Shown: piece after piece, positions 17,073-26,239 of the stretch
Layout: each line of letters starts with the position of its first letter
Position numbering within the stretch: the stretch's first letter is position 1
Translations under genes and position numbers: made by a program
Notes under the pieces: model-generated
Seen by the model: only the letters and a program-made list of their open reading frames with translations
What the model was told of the DNA's origin: nothing
The model's database searches: none
Assembly (NCBI GenBank): GCA_013003715.1
Contig: JABDIN010000073.1
Coordinates: forward strand, 28,958-92,957
Origin: Desulfobacteraceae bacterium
GTDB taxonomy: Bacteria; Desulfobacterota; Desulfobacteria; Desulfobacterales; Desulfosarcinaceae
Direction: 5' to 3'
Length of the DNA stretch: 64,000 nucleotides

Positions 17073-17380
17073 ATGGGTACCTTATTGCTTCTGACGATCG
17101 TTGCGGGTTTATGAGCGTCAATACATTGGTGGATGTGATAAAAATGACGTCGGGTGAAACGGCTTTTCCGATCTCTAACAAGACGGGGTTATGAAGACCA
17201 GCCGACCGGGCAATCATTGTAAGTGGTTGCAGAATATGAAGAAATGACCGCAATGTCAAATATCAAAGTTTAAAGGATAAATGAAGGTATACCGCTTGCC
17301 TTGAGGGGGAGTCTTCAACAGAATGCGATCCGCTGTCAATCGGAAAAAACACACCGGCATCCGATCCGTTTTTATGTCAG
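17073..17380. other. Gene-free stretch between sucrose operon and DEAD-box gene
   Basis: 308 bases holding the sucrose operon promoter region (right of 17072) and copy D of the dispersed repeat at 17252-17296. I see no clear terminator for the leftward DEAD-box gene and no convincing small gene. Confidence 0.5.
17252..17296. repeat. Dispersed intergenic repeat, copy D
   Basis: AATGTCAAATATCAAAGTTT followed by AAGGATAAATGAAGGTATACCGC keeps the ends of the element (AATGTCAAAT and AAATGAAGG plus TACCGC) found at 4685-4822 and 55066-55152. Confidence 0.55.
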
Positions 17381-19081
17381 CTATATTCGTTTTTTTCTTT
17401 TCCGGGAGGCACCAAACGATTTTTGATGCCGGGGTTTATCTGAACTCCTTTTGGGCTTTTGCTGATGGGAGATCGGGGAAACCATTGGTTTGCCATCTAT
17501 CCCGCGCAATGCAAAGGCGTCCACGACCAGGGCGGCATAACGGTTTTCAACCTCCACCATGGTCGAATTGCGTTTTATCTCTATTTTTCCAATTTTGATT
17601 CGCGGCGGACCGGGAATTTCATTGATTTCACCAATCAGGCGACGGGTATGGAGACCGTTTTTCTTCCCCATGTTGAACGTAAGGAGGGTGAAATGATTGT
17701 TGGCGGTAGCCAAGGGAGATTTGCTTTTTTTGGATTTCGGTCTTTTTACCGGTTCAGGCGCATTTAAATCCGGCGAATGAAGGTATTCTTTCATCGAACG
17801 GTCAAAAACCATGGATACGAACCGTTCGATTACTTCCAGCCGGTCGTATGATGCCAGTCGATCCATGAACATCGGCAACAATGCATTTTTATGATCTTCG
17901 GTTATGTTGATATTCGCCAGATCAGCAACGAATGCGTCTACTTTTGTCTCCAGAATTTCTGCGCCGTCGGGAATCCGGCCTTGTACGAATCTCGTATTCA
18001 TTTGTTTCTGGATGGCATTGATCCGGTATTTTTCACGCATGTGGATAAGTGACAGTGAAATACCGGATTTGCCGGCCCGCCCCGTTCGCCCACTGCGGTG
18101 GGTGTAGTTGGCCGGATCTTCCGGCAAATTATAGTGAATGACATGGGTGAGATCATTCACATCAAGACCGCGGGCGGCAACATCCGTGGCGATCAGCAGT
18201 TGCAGCCGTTTACCACGGAATTTATGCATCACGGCGTCGCGTTGATGCTGGGACAGTTCACCATGCAGGGCGTCCGTATTATATCCGTCTTCGATCAGAC
18301 CGGCGGCTATTTCCCTGGTCTGCTGCCGCGTTTGGCAAAACACGATGGCGTAGATACCGGGGTTGGTGTCCACCAGGCGTTTGAGCGCCGGATACCTGTC
18401 ACGGGCACGGACCACATAATAAACATGGTTTACATTTTCAGCGCCCGCATTTCGCCGGCCGATGGTGACCTTTTCGGGATCCGTCATGTATTTATCGGCG
18501 ATGGCGGAAACCGATCTTGGCATGGTCGCGGAAAACAGCAAGGTTCGTTTGGTGGTCGGTGTTTCATCCAGAATGGCGTTCAGTTCCTCCCTAAAGCCCA
18601 TCTGCAGAATTTCATCGGCTTCATCCAGAACCACGGATGTAATTTCGGATATATCCACCTTTCGCCGCCTCATCAGGTCGAGCATACGGCCCGGCGTGGC
18701 CACGATTATCTGTGCTCCCCGGCGAATCGCCTTGATTTGCCGGTCAATGGGTGCCCCGCCGTATACCGCGACAATCTTCACACCCCGATGGTGCTTCCCA
18801 TAGGCCATCAGGTCTTTCGCCACCTGAACACAGAGTTCCCGGGTGGGACATAATATCAACGCCTGGGTTGCCTTTCGGGATGTATCCGTTTGCTGGATCA
18901 GGGGAATGCCAAAAGCGGCGGTTTTGCCGGTGCCGGTCTGGGCAAGCCCCACCATGTCCGACTGTTGATCCAGCATCAAGGGAATAACCCTGGCCTGTAC
19001 CGGTGTGGGATCAACAAATCCCAGGGTATCAATGGCCTGGATAATATCCTCATGAACGCCCATATTGATAAATGATTGCAT
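17381..19081 (-). CDS. deaD: DEAD-box RNA helicase (DeaD/CsdA type)
   Basis: A 566-residue ATP-dependent RNA helicase. Helicase motifs in order: GLAQTGTGKTAAFG (Walker A), PTRELCVQ, GRMLDL, VVLDEADEIL (DEAD box), LFSATMP, ATDVAARGLDV and HRSGRTGRAG. After the two RecA-like domains (to about residue 370) come a dimerisation-like region and a DbpA/CsdA-type RNA-binding domain, then a lysine/arginine-rich tail ending RKRKKRI. This layout fits DeaD, which unwinds structured RNA in ribosome assembly and cold adaptation. The start at 19081 has AAAAGGAATTC directly upstream; the frame stays open to 19351 without such a site. The long leader with an intrinsic terminator (19205-19240) suggests control by premature termination. 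Confidence 0.93.
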   Translation of the reverse strand: MQSFINMGVHEDIIQAIDTLGFVDPTPVQARVIPLMLDQQSDMVGLAQTGTGKTAAFGIPLIQQTDTSRKATQALILCPTRELCVQVAKDLMAYGKHHRGVKIVAVYGGAPIDRQIKAIRRGAQIIVATPGRMLDLMRRRKVDISEITSVVLDEADEILQMGFREELNAILDETPTTKRTLLFSATMPRSVSAIADKYMTDPEKVTIGRRNAGAENVNHVYYVVRARDRYPALKRLVDTNPGIYAIVFCQTRQQTREIAAGLIEDGYNTDALHGELSQHQRDAVMHKFRGKRLQLLIATDVAARGLDVNDLTHVIHYNLPEDPANYTHRSGRTGRAGKSGISLSLIHMREKYRINAIQKQMNTRFVQGRIPDGAEILETKVDAFVADLANINITEDHKNALLPMFMDRLASYDRLEVIERFVSMVFDRSMKEYLHSPDLNAPEPVKRPKSKKSKSPLATANNHFTLLTFNMGKKNGLHTRRLIGEINEIPGPPRIKIGKIEIKRNSTMVEVENRYAALVVDAFALRGIDGKPMVSPISHQQKPKRSSDKPRHQKSFGASRKRKKRI

Positions 19082-19204
19082 GAATTCCTTTTTCGAACGG
19101 CACGAACCCGTGGCCGCCATTGTCTGATGTTGTGGCTGAACGTCCCTTATTTCGCCGGGGATTGAATAGCCCAATTCAGCACTGTCATCCATCCCGCCGG
19201 CAAT

Positions 19205-19240
19205 AAAAAAGCCGCACTCCCCTAAAGAGAATTGTGCGGC
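19205..19240 (-). terminator. Intrinsic terminator or attenuator in the DEAD-box leader
   Basis: On the minus strand a perfect 7-bp stem GCCGCAC / GTGCGGC, with inner TCTC/GGGA pairing, is followed by six T residues. It lies 180 bases after the dppF stop and 124 bases before the helicase start. It may end the transporter transcript or act as an attenuator for the helicase. Confidence 0.8.
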
Positions 19241-19325
19241 CAGCTTTGCTGTAGGTATTCTCTTACCGTTGCTTCGTAACGAAATACCGGACCCTAAGTC
19301 ATCGGTATTTAAATAGCAATGCCTA
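19241..19325 (-). promoter_or_regulatory. Structured RNA leader upstream of the terminator
   Basis: Minus-strand sequence here can form consecutive hairpins: AAATACC / GGTATTT (7 bp), CGTT / AACG, GTA / TAC and CAGC-AAA-GCTG, leading straight into the terminator stem. This density of helices before a terminator is typical of riboswitch or attenuator leaders. I cannot match it to a known class. Confidence 0.4.
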
Positions 19326-19420
19326 TTTCCGGCTTTCCATCCGGCCGGCAACGGTCAATGAGTGGTCCGGCAGAATTCTTAGCTACCCTTAGTATCGCAA
19401 TTGAACCAGGTGACGGCAGG

Positions 19421-20443
19421 TCAACCGAATTGGTCGTATACCAGTTTGCGTACCTCGTTTTTCCGGTGGCAGGCGACTTTGTGGGCCGATTCGACTTCCT
19501 CAAGAACGGGTTCTTCACTCTTGCACTGATCGATCACAAAGGGGCAACGGGTATGAAAACGGCATCCCGATGGCGGATTCAACGGACTGGGCACATCCCC
19601 GCTGAGCACGATGCGTTTAAGTTTATGCTGGACATCCGGTATGGGAATTCCTGATAGTAACGCATGGGTGTACGGATGAAGCGGTTTATTGAACAGGTCG
19701 TCGGTATCGGCTATCTCCACGAGTTTTCCAAGATACATGACAGCCAGGCGATGACTGATATATTTGACCACCAGCAGATGATGGGTGACAAACAAGTAGG
19801 TTAACTGCAAGCGCTGTTGCAGCTCATGGAGCAAATTCAATATTTGTGCCTGTACGGACACATCGAGTGCCGACGTGGGTTCATCAAGGATGATGAATTC
19901 AGGATTGGTGGCGATGGCCCTGGCCACGGCAATGCGCTGGCGCTGACCGCCTGAAAACTCGTGGGGATACCGCATGGGATGGTCCTTGGTCAGGCCCACC
20001 AGTTCGAGCAGTTCAACGACCCGGTTTTCCAATGCCCGGCTGCTTAACCCCCCCTGTTCCCTGAGCGGTTCGGCTATGATCTGTTTCACCAGCATACGGG
20101 GATCCATGGAGGTGGTGGGGTCCTGGAATACCATCTGGAGTTTACTGCGGATACCTTGTTTTTTCATTTGACGGGGAGACATGGTGGCGATATCCACACC
20201 GTCCTTTTTTTCTTTGTGATAAAAGAGAATGTTTCCGCTGGTGGGATCATCCAGACGGATAATGGCTTTTCCGGTGGTGGTTTTGCCGCAGCCCGATTCT
20301 CCCACCAGGCCGAGGCACTCACCCCTTCTGATGGAAAGGTCGATCCCATCCAATGCCTGCACGGATGCCACTTGTTTGCGAAATACACCGCCATAAATGG
20401 GATAGTGCCGTTTTAAGTTTTTGAGTTCTAATACATTTTCCAT
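19421..20443 (-). CDS. dppF: Peptide ABC transporter ATP-binding protein (DppF/OppF)
   Basis: A 340-residue ABC ATPase of the dipeptide/oligopeptide importer class. Walker A is GLVGESGCGKTTTGKA, the Q-loop QMVFQDPTTSMDPRM, the signature FSGGQRQRIAVARA, Walker B FIILDEPTSALD and the switch histidine in FVTHHL. The C-terminal oligopeptide-transporter extension with clustered cysteines (GCRFHTRCPFVIDQC, then VACH) is present and in other members binds an iron-sulfur cluster. It is the last gene of the leftward five-gene peptide transporter operon, and pairs with DppD to form the nucleotide-binding heterodimer. Confidence 0.93.
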   Translation of the reverse strand: MENVLELKNLKRHYPIYGGVFRKQVASVQALDGIDLSIRRGECLGLVGESGCGKTTTGKAIIRLDDPTSGNILFYHKEKKDGVDIATMSPRQMKKQGIRSKLQMVFQDPTTSMDPRMLVKQIIAEPLREQGGLSSRALENRVVELLELVGLTKDHPMRYPHEFSGGQRQRIAVARAIATNPEFIILDEPTSALDVSVQAQILNLLHELQQRLQLTYLFVTHHLLVVKYISHRLAVMYLGKLVEIADTDDLFNKPLHPYTHALLSGIPIPDVQHKLKRIVLSGDVPSPLNPPSGCRFHTRCPFVIDQCKSEEPVLEEVESAHKVACHRKNEVRKLVYDQFG

Positions 20444-20555
20444 TATGATCGCCTTGTTATTCTATCCAACCAATACTGCTCTGGTGTGTCCCACAATCTT
20501 CATGCCGGCAACACAGACAAATTTACCGATTATTCCAGGTGATGGAACTGGATTT

Positions 20556-21710
20556 TCATTTCACGTATAAATGGCATGCCACCATATGATTTTCTTCTAT
20601 CTCAATTTCCTCGGGAAAGGTCTGTTTACAGATTTCCATTGCATGGCTGCAGCGCGGATGGAACCGGCAACCGGACGGTGGGCTCACCAGATTCGGTACG
20701 GCACCATCAATACTCCGGAGTCGGCCTTCCTGAGAAAATTTGGGGACGGATTCCAACAACGCTTTCGTATACGGGTGCTGGGGATTTTGAAACAGCTTTT
20801 CAACATCCGCCACTTCACAGAGGTTACCGGCATACATGACACCGACGCGGTCGCAGGTTTCCGCCACAATGCCCAGATCATGGGTAATCAAGAGTATCGA
20901 TGCGATTTCCGTTTTTTTCAAATCTTTGAGCAGTTCCAGAATCTGGGCCTGTATGGTGACGTCCAGGTTGGAGGTGGCCTCATCGGCGATGAGCAACATG
21001 GGATGACAGGCCAGCGCAATAGCGATGACGATGCGCTGCTTCATGCCACCGGACAGGTTATGCGGGTAGCGGTGTACCGTTTCCGATGGATTGGAAATGC
21101 TCAATTTCCGGATAATGTCAATCGATCGCTGAAGTGCTTCACGTTTAAGCCGGCGCTGCCACAGGCTTAAGATCGGGATCTTACTGCATATTATCAGGAT
21201 GAAGGACTTCGGGTTATCCGCTGCAATGGTGTATAGTGTTTGTTGAAGCTTTTTCAAGGGGAGAAAGACCCTGCAGTCATCGGCACTGAGATCCTCGAGT
21301 ATTTTTTTACTCATCTCTTTTTTGCGATGAAACAAGAAACTCTCGGATATCTGGTCACCGATGGACATGATGGGATTAAGGGCGGCGTTGGGTTCCTGGA
21401 AGATCATGGAAATATGGTTCCCGCGCAGATCTTCCATGTAGGCTTCGGATTGCTGAAGCAGGTCAACGGCTTCCTGTTGCTGGTCTCCATTGAAAAAGAG
21501 CACCACTTTGCCGCCTTCTATCTGCCCCGGCTCCTGGACAATACGCATCATGGAACGGACCATAACGCTTTTGCCGCATCCGGATTCGCCCACCAGCCCG
21601 AAAGTGGCGCCGTGATCGACCACAAGCCCGACCTTGTTCAGGGCTTTCACCACACCCTCGTAAGTGTAAAAATTGGTTACGACGTCTTCTGCTTGGATTA
21701 GTTTTGGCAT
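20556..21710 (-). CDS. dppD: Peptide ABC transporter ATP-binding protein (DppD/OppD) with insertion
   Basis: A 384-residue ABC ATPase. Walker A GLVGESGCGKSVMVRS, Q-loop SMIFQEPNAALNPIM, signature LSGGMKQRIVIAIA, Walker B LLIADEATSNLD and switch histidine LITHDLG are intact. The C-terminal cysteine cluster (GCRFHPRCSHAMEIC, VACH) is present. It is about 55-60 residues longer than usual DppD proteins because of an extra segment between the Q-loop and the signature (around residues 135-190: DDCRVFLPLKKLQQTLYTIA and following). This falls in the helical subdomain that faces the permease. It forms the heterodimer with DppF. No strong ribosome binding site is visible before the ATG. Confidence 0.92.
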   Translation of the reverse strand: MPKLIQAEDVVTNFYTYEGVVKALNKVGLVVDHGATFGLVGESGCGKSVMVRSMMRIVQEPGQIEGGKVVLFFNGDQQQEAVDLLQQSEAYMEDLRGNHISMIFQEPNAALNPIMSIGDQISESFLFHRKKEMSKKILEDLSADDCRVFLPLKKLQQTLYTIAADNPKSFILIICSKIPILSLWQRRLKREALQRSIDIIRKLSISNPSETVHRYPHNLSGGMKQRIVIAIALACHPMLLIADEATSNLDVTIQAQILELLKDLKKTEIASILLITHDLGIVAETCDRVGVMYAGNLCEVADVEKLFQNPQHPYTKALLESVPKFSQEGRLRSIDGAVPNLVSPPSGCRFHPRCSHAMEICKQTFPEEIEIEENHMVACHLYVK

Positions 21711-21741
21711 TTGAAATTAACTTGATATAGTGAGGTAAAAA

Positions 21742-22650
21742 TTATTTTCTCCTGATTTTCGGATCGAATGCATCACGCAAAGCATCTCCGATCAGGTTCC
21801 ATGCGAGTACGAACAACACGATGCAGCCGCCGGGAATGATAATGGTGTACCAGTACCTGAGCGGATCTTCAGCCGGCCCGACGATATAATTTCTAGCCAG
21901 GGAGATCATCTGGCCCCAGTCCGCATACCCCCGGGGTGCGCCCAGTCCCAGAAAAGCCATAAACGCCGCGACGATAACCATGGAGCCGATATCCATGAAC
22001 GCCATGACCATTACGGGATAAATGGCATTGGGTATGATGTGTTTGATCATGATTTTAATATTCGACACACCCATGACACGCGCGGCCTGAACATAATCCA
22101 TTTCCCGCAGGGTCAGAATGCCCGAGCGCATGACGCGGACATAGTTGCGCCACAACACGAGGGAAAGGGCGATCATCACCTTGTCCAGCCCCCTCCCGAA
22201 GGCGACAACAATGGCCATGGCCAGCACCACGGTGGGGATGGCAAAGATGATATCCACAATCCGCATGATGATTTCATCGACGATGCCCCCCACATAACCG
22301 GAAATCACCCCGACACTGACACCGATCACAGTGGCGAAAAAGACCACGAAAATGCCGATTTTAAAGGCGGTGCGCGTTCCCCAGACCGCCCCGTAAAAGA
22401 TGTCATACTGGCCCGAGGTGGTGCCGAAAATATGCTCCTTCGTGGGCGGTTTCGGGGTGGGTGAGAACCCCTTGTGCGGCATGATGTAGGGATCATGGGC
22501 ATATTTGGGTGGTGCGATATACGGCGCAAACACTGCCACACCCGTGAAGAAAATCAGCAGGGTAAAACCGATGATGGCGGACGGGTTGCGGAAAATACGG
22601 TACAGCGTGTACTTGAATTCTTTTAATCTCGGATGGGTTTTCTTTTCCAT
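21742..22650 (-). CDS. dppC: Peptide ABC transporter permease (DppC/OppC)
   Basis: A 302-residue inner-membrane permease with an N-terminal cytoplasmic segment, a first helix IIGFTLLIFFTGVAVFAPYI, a periplasmic loop and five further helices. The coupling motif that contacts the ATPase, EMDYVQAARVMGVSNIKIM, is present. The SDxRYW-type C-terminus reads LRDAFDPKIRRK, as in DppC. The periplasmic loop is somewhat longer than usual. It pairs with DppB to form the peptide channel. It lies 14 bases downstream of dppB. Confidence 0.93.
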   Translation of the reverse strand: MEKKTHPRLKEFKYTLYRIFRNPSAIIGFTLLIFFTGVAVFAPYIAPPKYAHDPYIMPHKGFSPTPKPPTKEHIFGTTSGQYDIFYGAVWGTRTAFKIGIFVVFFATVIGVSVGVISGYVGGIVDEIIMRIVDIIFAIPTVVLAMAIVVAFGRGLDKVMIALSLVLWRNYVRVMRSGILTLREMDYVQAARVMGVSNIKIMIKHIIPNAIYPVMVMAFMDIGSMVIVAAFMAFLGLGAPRGYADWGQMISLARNYIVGPAEDPLRYWYTIIIPGGCIVLFVLAWNLIGDALRDAFDPKIRRK

Positions 22651-22663
22651 AATGTCTTCAGAC

Positions 22664-23695
22664 TTAACTTAATCGGATCCGTGGATCAATGTATGCGTAG
22701 AGAATATCTACGGCAAGGTTTGCAGTGACGATAATGATGCCCATAAACATGCACATGGCCATAATAACGGGAATATCCAATTGGATGGCGGCGTTGGCCA
22801 GCCACCAGCCCAAACCCTGGCGCGTAAAAATGACTTCGACTTCGATACTCCCTGACATGGAAAATGCCGCCAGCCATCCCGCGACGGTGACCACGGGAAT
22901 CAATGCGTTCTTGCGAGCATGCTTGAAATTGATCGTCTTTTTATCCGCCCCTTTGGCCCTGGCGGTCATAATGTAGTCCTTGGAGGTTTCCTCGATCATG
23001 CTCGACCGCATGACCCGAAGGAGCAGGGCGATGATGACCATGACCTGGGTAACCACCGGCAGAAACAGATGCTTTGCCGCATCCCAGGCGATATCGAACC
23101 TGCCGTTGAGGATCCCGTCGATGGTCAGCAGGTGGGTGTACTGGGTATACTTGTCCGGATTGTCATGGATATAAACACTGTACGCGTCACTGATGATGCC
23201 CGGTGAGAACACTTCGAAATAGCCGTAGAAAATCATCAGCAGGATAAGTGCGAACAAAAACGTGGGCAAAGACCAGAAAATGATGGCGAAGATGCGGGTG
23301 ATATGATCGATATAGGTGTCATGGTATATACCGGATATGGTGCCCAGCCATATGCCGACAATGATCATAATCGGCACCGAGTACAAATTCAATTCCAGGG
23401 TAACCGGCAAAAAAGACTTAAACGCATCCCACACCGGTCGTGCCGCGACCACAGAGTAGCCCAGGTTGAAGTGGGTCAACTCCTTAACCCATCGAAAGTA
23501 CTGGATATAAAACGGATCATTTAAGCCCAGAGACTCCACCAATTGGGGGAGATTCTGCGCCTGCTGGGGACTCCTGACGTATACCGCTGCCCGCCGTTCG
23601 GGGCTGAAGGTCATCAATATGCTGAAAATCAGCACGGATACCCCGAATACGACGACAAACATGAACAGAAATCTTCGGGTGATAAAGGCTAACAC
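22664..23695 (-). CDS. dppB: Peptide ABC transporter permease (DppB/OppB)
   Basis: A 343-residue permease beginning VLAFITRRFLFMFVVVFGVS, the standard DppB N-terminus, from a GTG at 23695. The frame extends to a TTG at 23722 that lies against the intercistronic hairpin and is a less likely start. The coupling segment reads TSKDYIMTARAKGADKKTI. Six transmembrane helices are visible and the C-terminus ends AYIDPRIRLS. Periplasmic and loop regions are longer than in E. coli DppB. It forms the channel with DppC. Confidence 0.9.
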   Translation of the reverse strand: MLAFITRRFLFMFVVVFGVSVLIFSILMTFSPERRAAVYVRSPQQAQNLPQLVESLGLNDPFYIQYFRWVKELTHFNLGYSVVAARPVWDAFKSFLPVTLELNLYSVPIMIIVGIWLGTISGIYHDTYIDHITRIFAIIFWSLPTFLFALILLMIFYGYFEVFSPGIISDAYSVYIHDNPDKYTQYTHLLTIDGILNGRFDIAWDAAKHLFLPVVTQVMVIIALLLRVMRSSMIEETSKDYIMTARAKGADKKTINFKHARKNALIPVVTVAGWLAAFSMSGSIEVEVIFTRQGLGWWLANAAIQLDIPVIMAMCMFMGIIIVTANLAVDILYAYIDPRIRLS

Positions 23696-23722
23696 GTTAG
23701 TAACATCCCAGTCGTTTGACAA

Positions 23723-23750
23723 TTGAGCGCCGGGCGAACCCGGCGCTCAA
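23723..23750 (-). other. Very stable intercistronic hairpin between dppA and dppB
   Basis: A perfect 12-bp stem TTGAGCGCCGGG / CCCGGCGCTCAA closed by a UUCG tetraloop on the transcribed strand, with no T-run behind it. Such hairpins after a binding-protein gene protect the upstream mRNA and lower expression of the following permease genes. Confidence 0.8.
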
Positions 23751-23779
23751 CTATAACGGTTAATGTAAATACAGTGTCG

Positions 23780-25510
23780 TTATTTAGAAAAATTAACAAA
23801 ATGACTATGCGTCGTCATCATTGCATTGGGTACATAACCCTGGACATTCTCCTGGAAAGCATGGATGCCGATGGGCTGGGCCACCGGGACACCCAGTGCC
23901 AGTTCGTACCAGAGATCCTGCAACCGGTGATAAATCTTGCGGCGATCGTCCGGATTGGCTTTCTGGATACCTTCCACGGCCAGTTTGTCGACTTCGGCAT
24001 TGGAAACACCCATATATCTCCCGTAAACCCCCTTGGAGTGCATGAAGGTGTACATGAAATTATGGGGATCCGCGTAATCGGCGAACCATCCGATGATGAA
24101 GATCGGGTACACGTATTGACGCAGGACGACCCAGTAGTCTTTCCATTCCACATTGCGCACGTCGATCTGGAACTTGGGATTGACGGACATGATGTTTTCG
24201 GCCAGCATATAGGCAGCCGCCTGACGCTGGTCATTACCGGTGTTGTGGGTAATGATCATCTTAAATCCTTTTTCCCATACTTGACCGCCAAACGCTTTTT
24301 TCATATATTCGGCTGATTTTTTCAGATCGTACTCATATACTTTAGCGTCTTTGTGGTAGGGCAGTCCTTCGATGTTGGGGCTGGACGGCATGATGGCCAG
24401 GTCATTGAACACGTCTTTTTTGTAGGTGTTGCGGTCAAAGGCGTGCAGGAAGGCTTTTCTTACATTGATGTCGGCGAAAAAGTCCGGCGGAATACCTTCT
24501 CCGTCCAATTTTCCGCTGCCGATATTCGGATTGCCGCTGGTTTCCAGCTTCTGGCAGAAAAGGGCGGCCGTAATGGAAAGGGTCGGCACTTCATAGATTT
24601 TTACACCCTTCATGGCCTGCACTTCGGGCACATATTGCTGGTCCACGTGAACGCGATCCGCATCTTTGTTTTTGAGCATCAGTTTGCGGGTGCTCCATTC
24701 CGGAACATATTTCACGATGGCGGTCTGGATTTTAGCTTTGCCGCCCCAATACCCATCGAATCTTTCAAAAATGAATTGTTTGGATGTTTCCCACAATTTC
24801 TTTTTATAAGGACCGGTGCCGTTTTCCACTCCCTGCAGCGGCTCCTTGCCCGGTTCCGGGTTGTTGAACTTTGCGGCATTGGCCATGTCGCCGTCCCAGC
24901 AGCCGTTCGCTGTGGCCCATTTTTTACTGACAACGGAAGACAGGGGGTTTACCAGAATACCCATCAACGGGGGATACGGGTTCGGCAGATGAAAAATAAC
25001 CTTGTCGCCCTTGGCCTCGACACTTTTGTCGATCTTTTCGAAAATACCAGGGATGATGCCGTCATCTCCGCGGGTTCCGCCTTCGCCGGTCAAGGCTTCG
25101 AGCAGCATCCAGGAGGGACCGCCGTCCTGATCGACGACCATGGATCTTTTGATCGAATAGACCACGTCTTCGGGGGTCATTTCCTCGCCATTATGGAATT
25201 TTACACCCTTGCGAATCGTGAAGGTGTAGGTTTTTCCATCGGCACTGATGCCGCCGTTTTTCATCGTGGGGACTTCAGTGGCCAGCAGGGGAACGAATTG
25301 TTCGGTTTCACCGCCTTTGAAAAAAATCAGTGTTTCATACAAGCTCCACAAGCGGTCGTAGCCTTCATTGTCATAGCATACGGCCGGATCCAGGGTGCCG
25401 ACGGTGCCGTAATTGGCAACAACAAACGTATCGTCCGGTGTCGCCATTGCCGAGCCAGCTCCCAGAATCATGGCAATACTGAGAAATAGAACCAAAATGC
25501 ACTTTTTCAT
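23780..25510 (-). CDS. dppA: Peptide ABC transporter substrate-binding protein (DppA/OppA)
   Basis: A 576-residue periplasmic solute-binding protein (SBP family 5). The signal peptide is MKKCILVLFLSIAMILGAGS with cleavage near AMA. Family blocks: DTFVVANYGTVGTLDPA, TYTFTIRKGVKFHNGE, MTPEDVVYSIKRS, NGTGPYKKKLW, and DINVRKAFLHAFDR near the hinge. A tryptophan-rich segment (WKDYWVVLRQYVYPIFIIGW) lies in the C-terminal lobe. The start at 25510 is set by GGAGG just upstream; the frame continues to 25609 without one. It leads the operon dppABCDF and delivers peptides to DppBC. A stable hairpin follows its stop. Confidence 0.94.
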   Translation of the reverse strand: MKKCILVLFLSIAMILGAGSAMATPDDTFVVANYGTVGTLDPAVCYDNEGYDRLWSLYETLIFFKGGETEQFVPLLATEVPTMKNGGISADGKTYTFTIRKGVKFHNGEEMTPEDVVYSIKRSMVVDQDGGPSWMLLEALTGEGGTRGDDGIIPGIFEKIDKSVEAKGDKVIFHLPNPYPPLMGILVNPLSSVVSKKWATANGCWDGDMANAAKFNNPEPGKEPLQGVENGTGPYKKKLWETSKQFIFERFDGYWGGKAKIQTAIVKYVPEWSTRKLMLKNKDADRVHVDQQYVPEVQAMKGVKIYEVPTLSITAALFCQKLETSGNPNIGSGKLDGEGIPPDFFADINVRKAFLHAFDRNTYKKDVFNDLAIMPSSPNIEGLPYHKDAKVYEYDLKKSAEYMKKAFGGQVWEKGFKMIITHNTGNDQRQAAAYMLAENIMSVNPKFQIDVRNVEWKDYWVVLRQYVYPIFIIGWFADYADPHNFMYTFMHSKGVYGRYMGVSNAEVDKLAVEGIQKANPDDRRKIYHRLQDLWYELALGVPVAQPIGIHAFQENVQGYVPNAMMTTHSHFVNFSK

Positions 25511-25858
25511 GACCTCCTCCTTTTTACTGATGGTTACCAATTGCATGCAAATGCGTCGTTCGCAGCCTGTAAAACCGGCCATATAAAAAAAACATACAAC
25601 CAACACCACGTTCCATAATCAACTGAAATAATACTAAAAAACGTAATTATCCCAGTCGATTCAGGGCATGGGCGGTGTTACATTTCAGATACGAAATAGA
25701 TGTGGAACAGAATTATCCAAACGTGGATCCATATAAATTCTAAACTAATGATATTGTCAATATTTAATTTGGTTTTTTATGTTTTCCGGAAAAAATAACA
25801 TGATTTTTAATTGATAGTTCATAATTCGATATTTTTGATGGCCTTCACTTGTCTACGG
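25511..25858. other. AT-rich gene-free stretch upstream of dppA
   Basis: 348 bases, strongly AT-rich between 25620 and 25830. It should contain the promoter of the dpp operon. A 12-base palindrome TTTTCCGGAAAA sits around 25783-25795, after the stop of the second ridA. No small gene was seen. Confidence 0.5.
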
Positions 25859-26239
25859 TTATTCCAATTCACAAATTGCTGAAATCTCGACCATTACATC
25901 CTTGGGCAACCGTGCGACCTCCACACATTCCCGGGCGGGGGCGGTGTCGCCGAAATATTCAGCATAGGTCTGATTGAACAGGGCGAAAGCGTTCATGTCC
26001 GATAAAAAGCAGGTACATTTGACGATGCCGGACAGCGACGCGTCTGCGGCACGGACGATGGCGTGCAGATTGTCCAGGACCTGCCTGGTCTGAGATTCGA
26101 TGTCGTTGCCGATTATGTCTCCACTCCCGGAATCCAAAGGGAGTTGACCGGAAACGAATAAAAGATTGCCGGTCTTGACTGCCTGAGAGTATGGCCCGAT
26201 GGCAGCGGGAGCGTCATCAGTTGAAATAATTATAGCCAT
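25859..26239 (-). CDS. RidA family deaminase, second copy
   Basis: A 126-residue RidA/YjgF protein. Signature blocks: APAAIGPYSQAVKTG, FVSGQLPLD, the substrate-binding arginine in PARECVEV and the glutamate in MVEISAI are all present, so it should hydrolyse enamine/imine intermediates. It differs in most positions from the copy at 1341-1721 and is more cysteine-rich (KCTCFLSDMN). It precedes the peptide transporter operon on the same strand with a 348-base gap, so it probably has its own promoter. A spaced AAGGA precedes the ATG. Confidence 0.92.
   Translation of the reverse strand: MAIIISTDDAPAAIGPYSQAVKTGNLLFVSGQLPLDSGSGDIIGNDIESQTRQVLDNLHAIVRAADASLSGIVKCTCFLSDMNAFALFNQTYAEYFGDTAPARECVEVARLPKDVMVEISAICELE

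Noticed and set aside
19241..19325. Match of the DEAD-box leader to the c-di-GMP-I (GEMM) or fluoride riboswitch
   Set aside because: The hallmark GGCAAACC and GGATGG-type elements are absent; the region is kept only as an unclassified structured leader.
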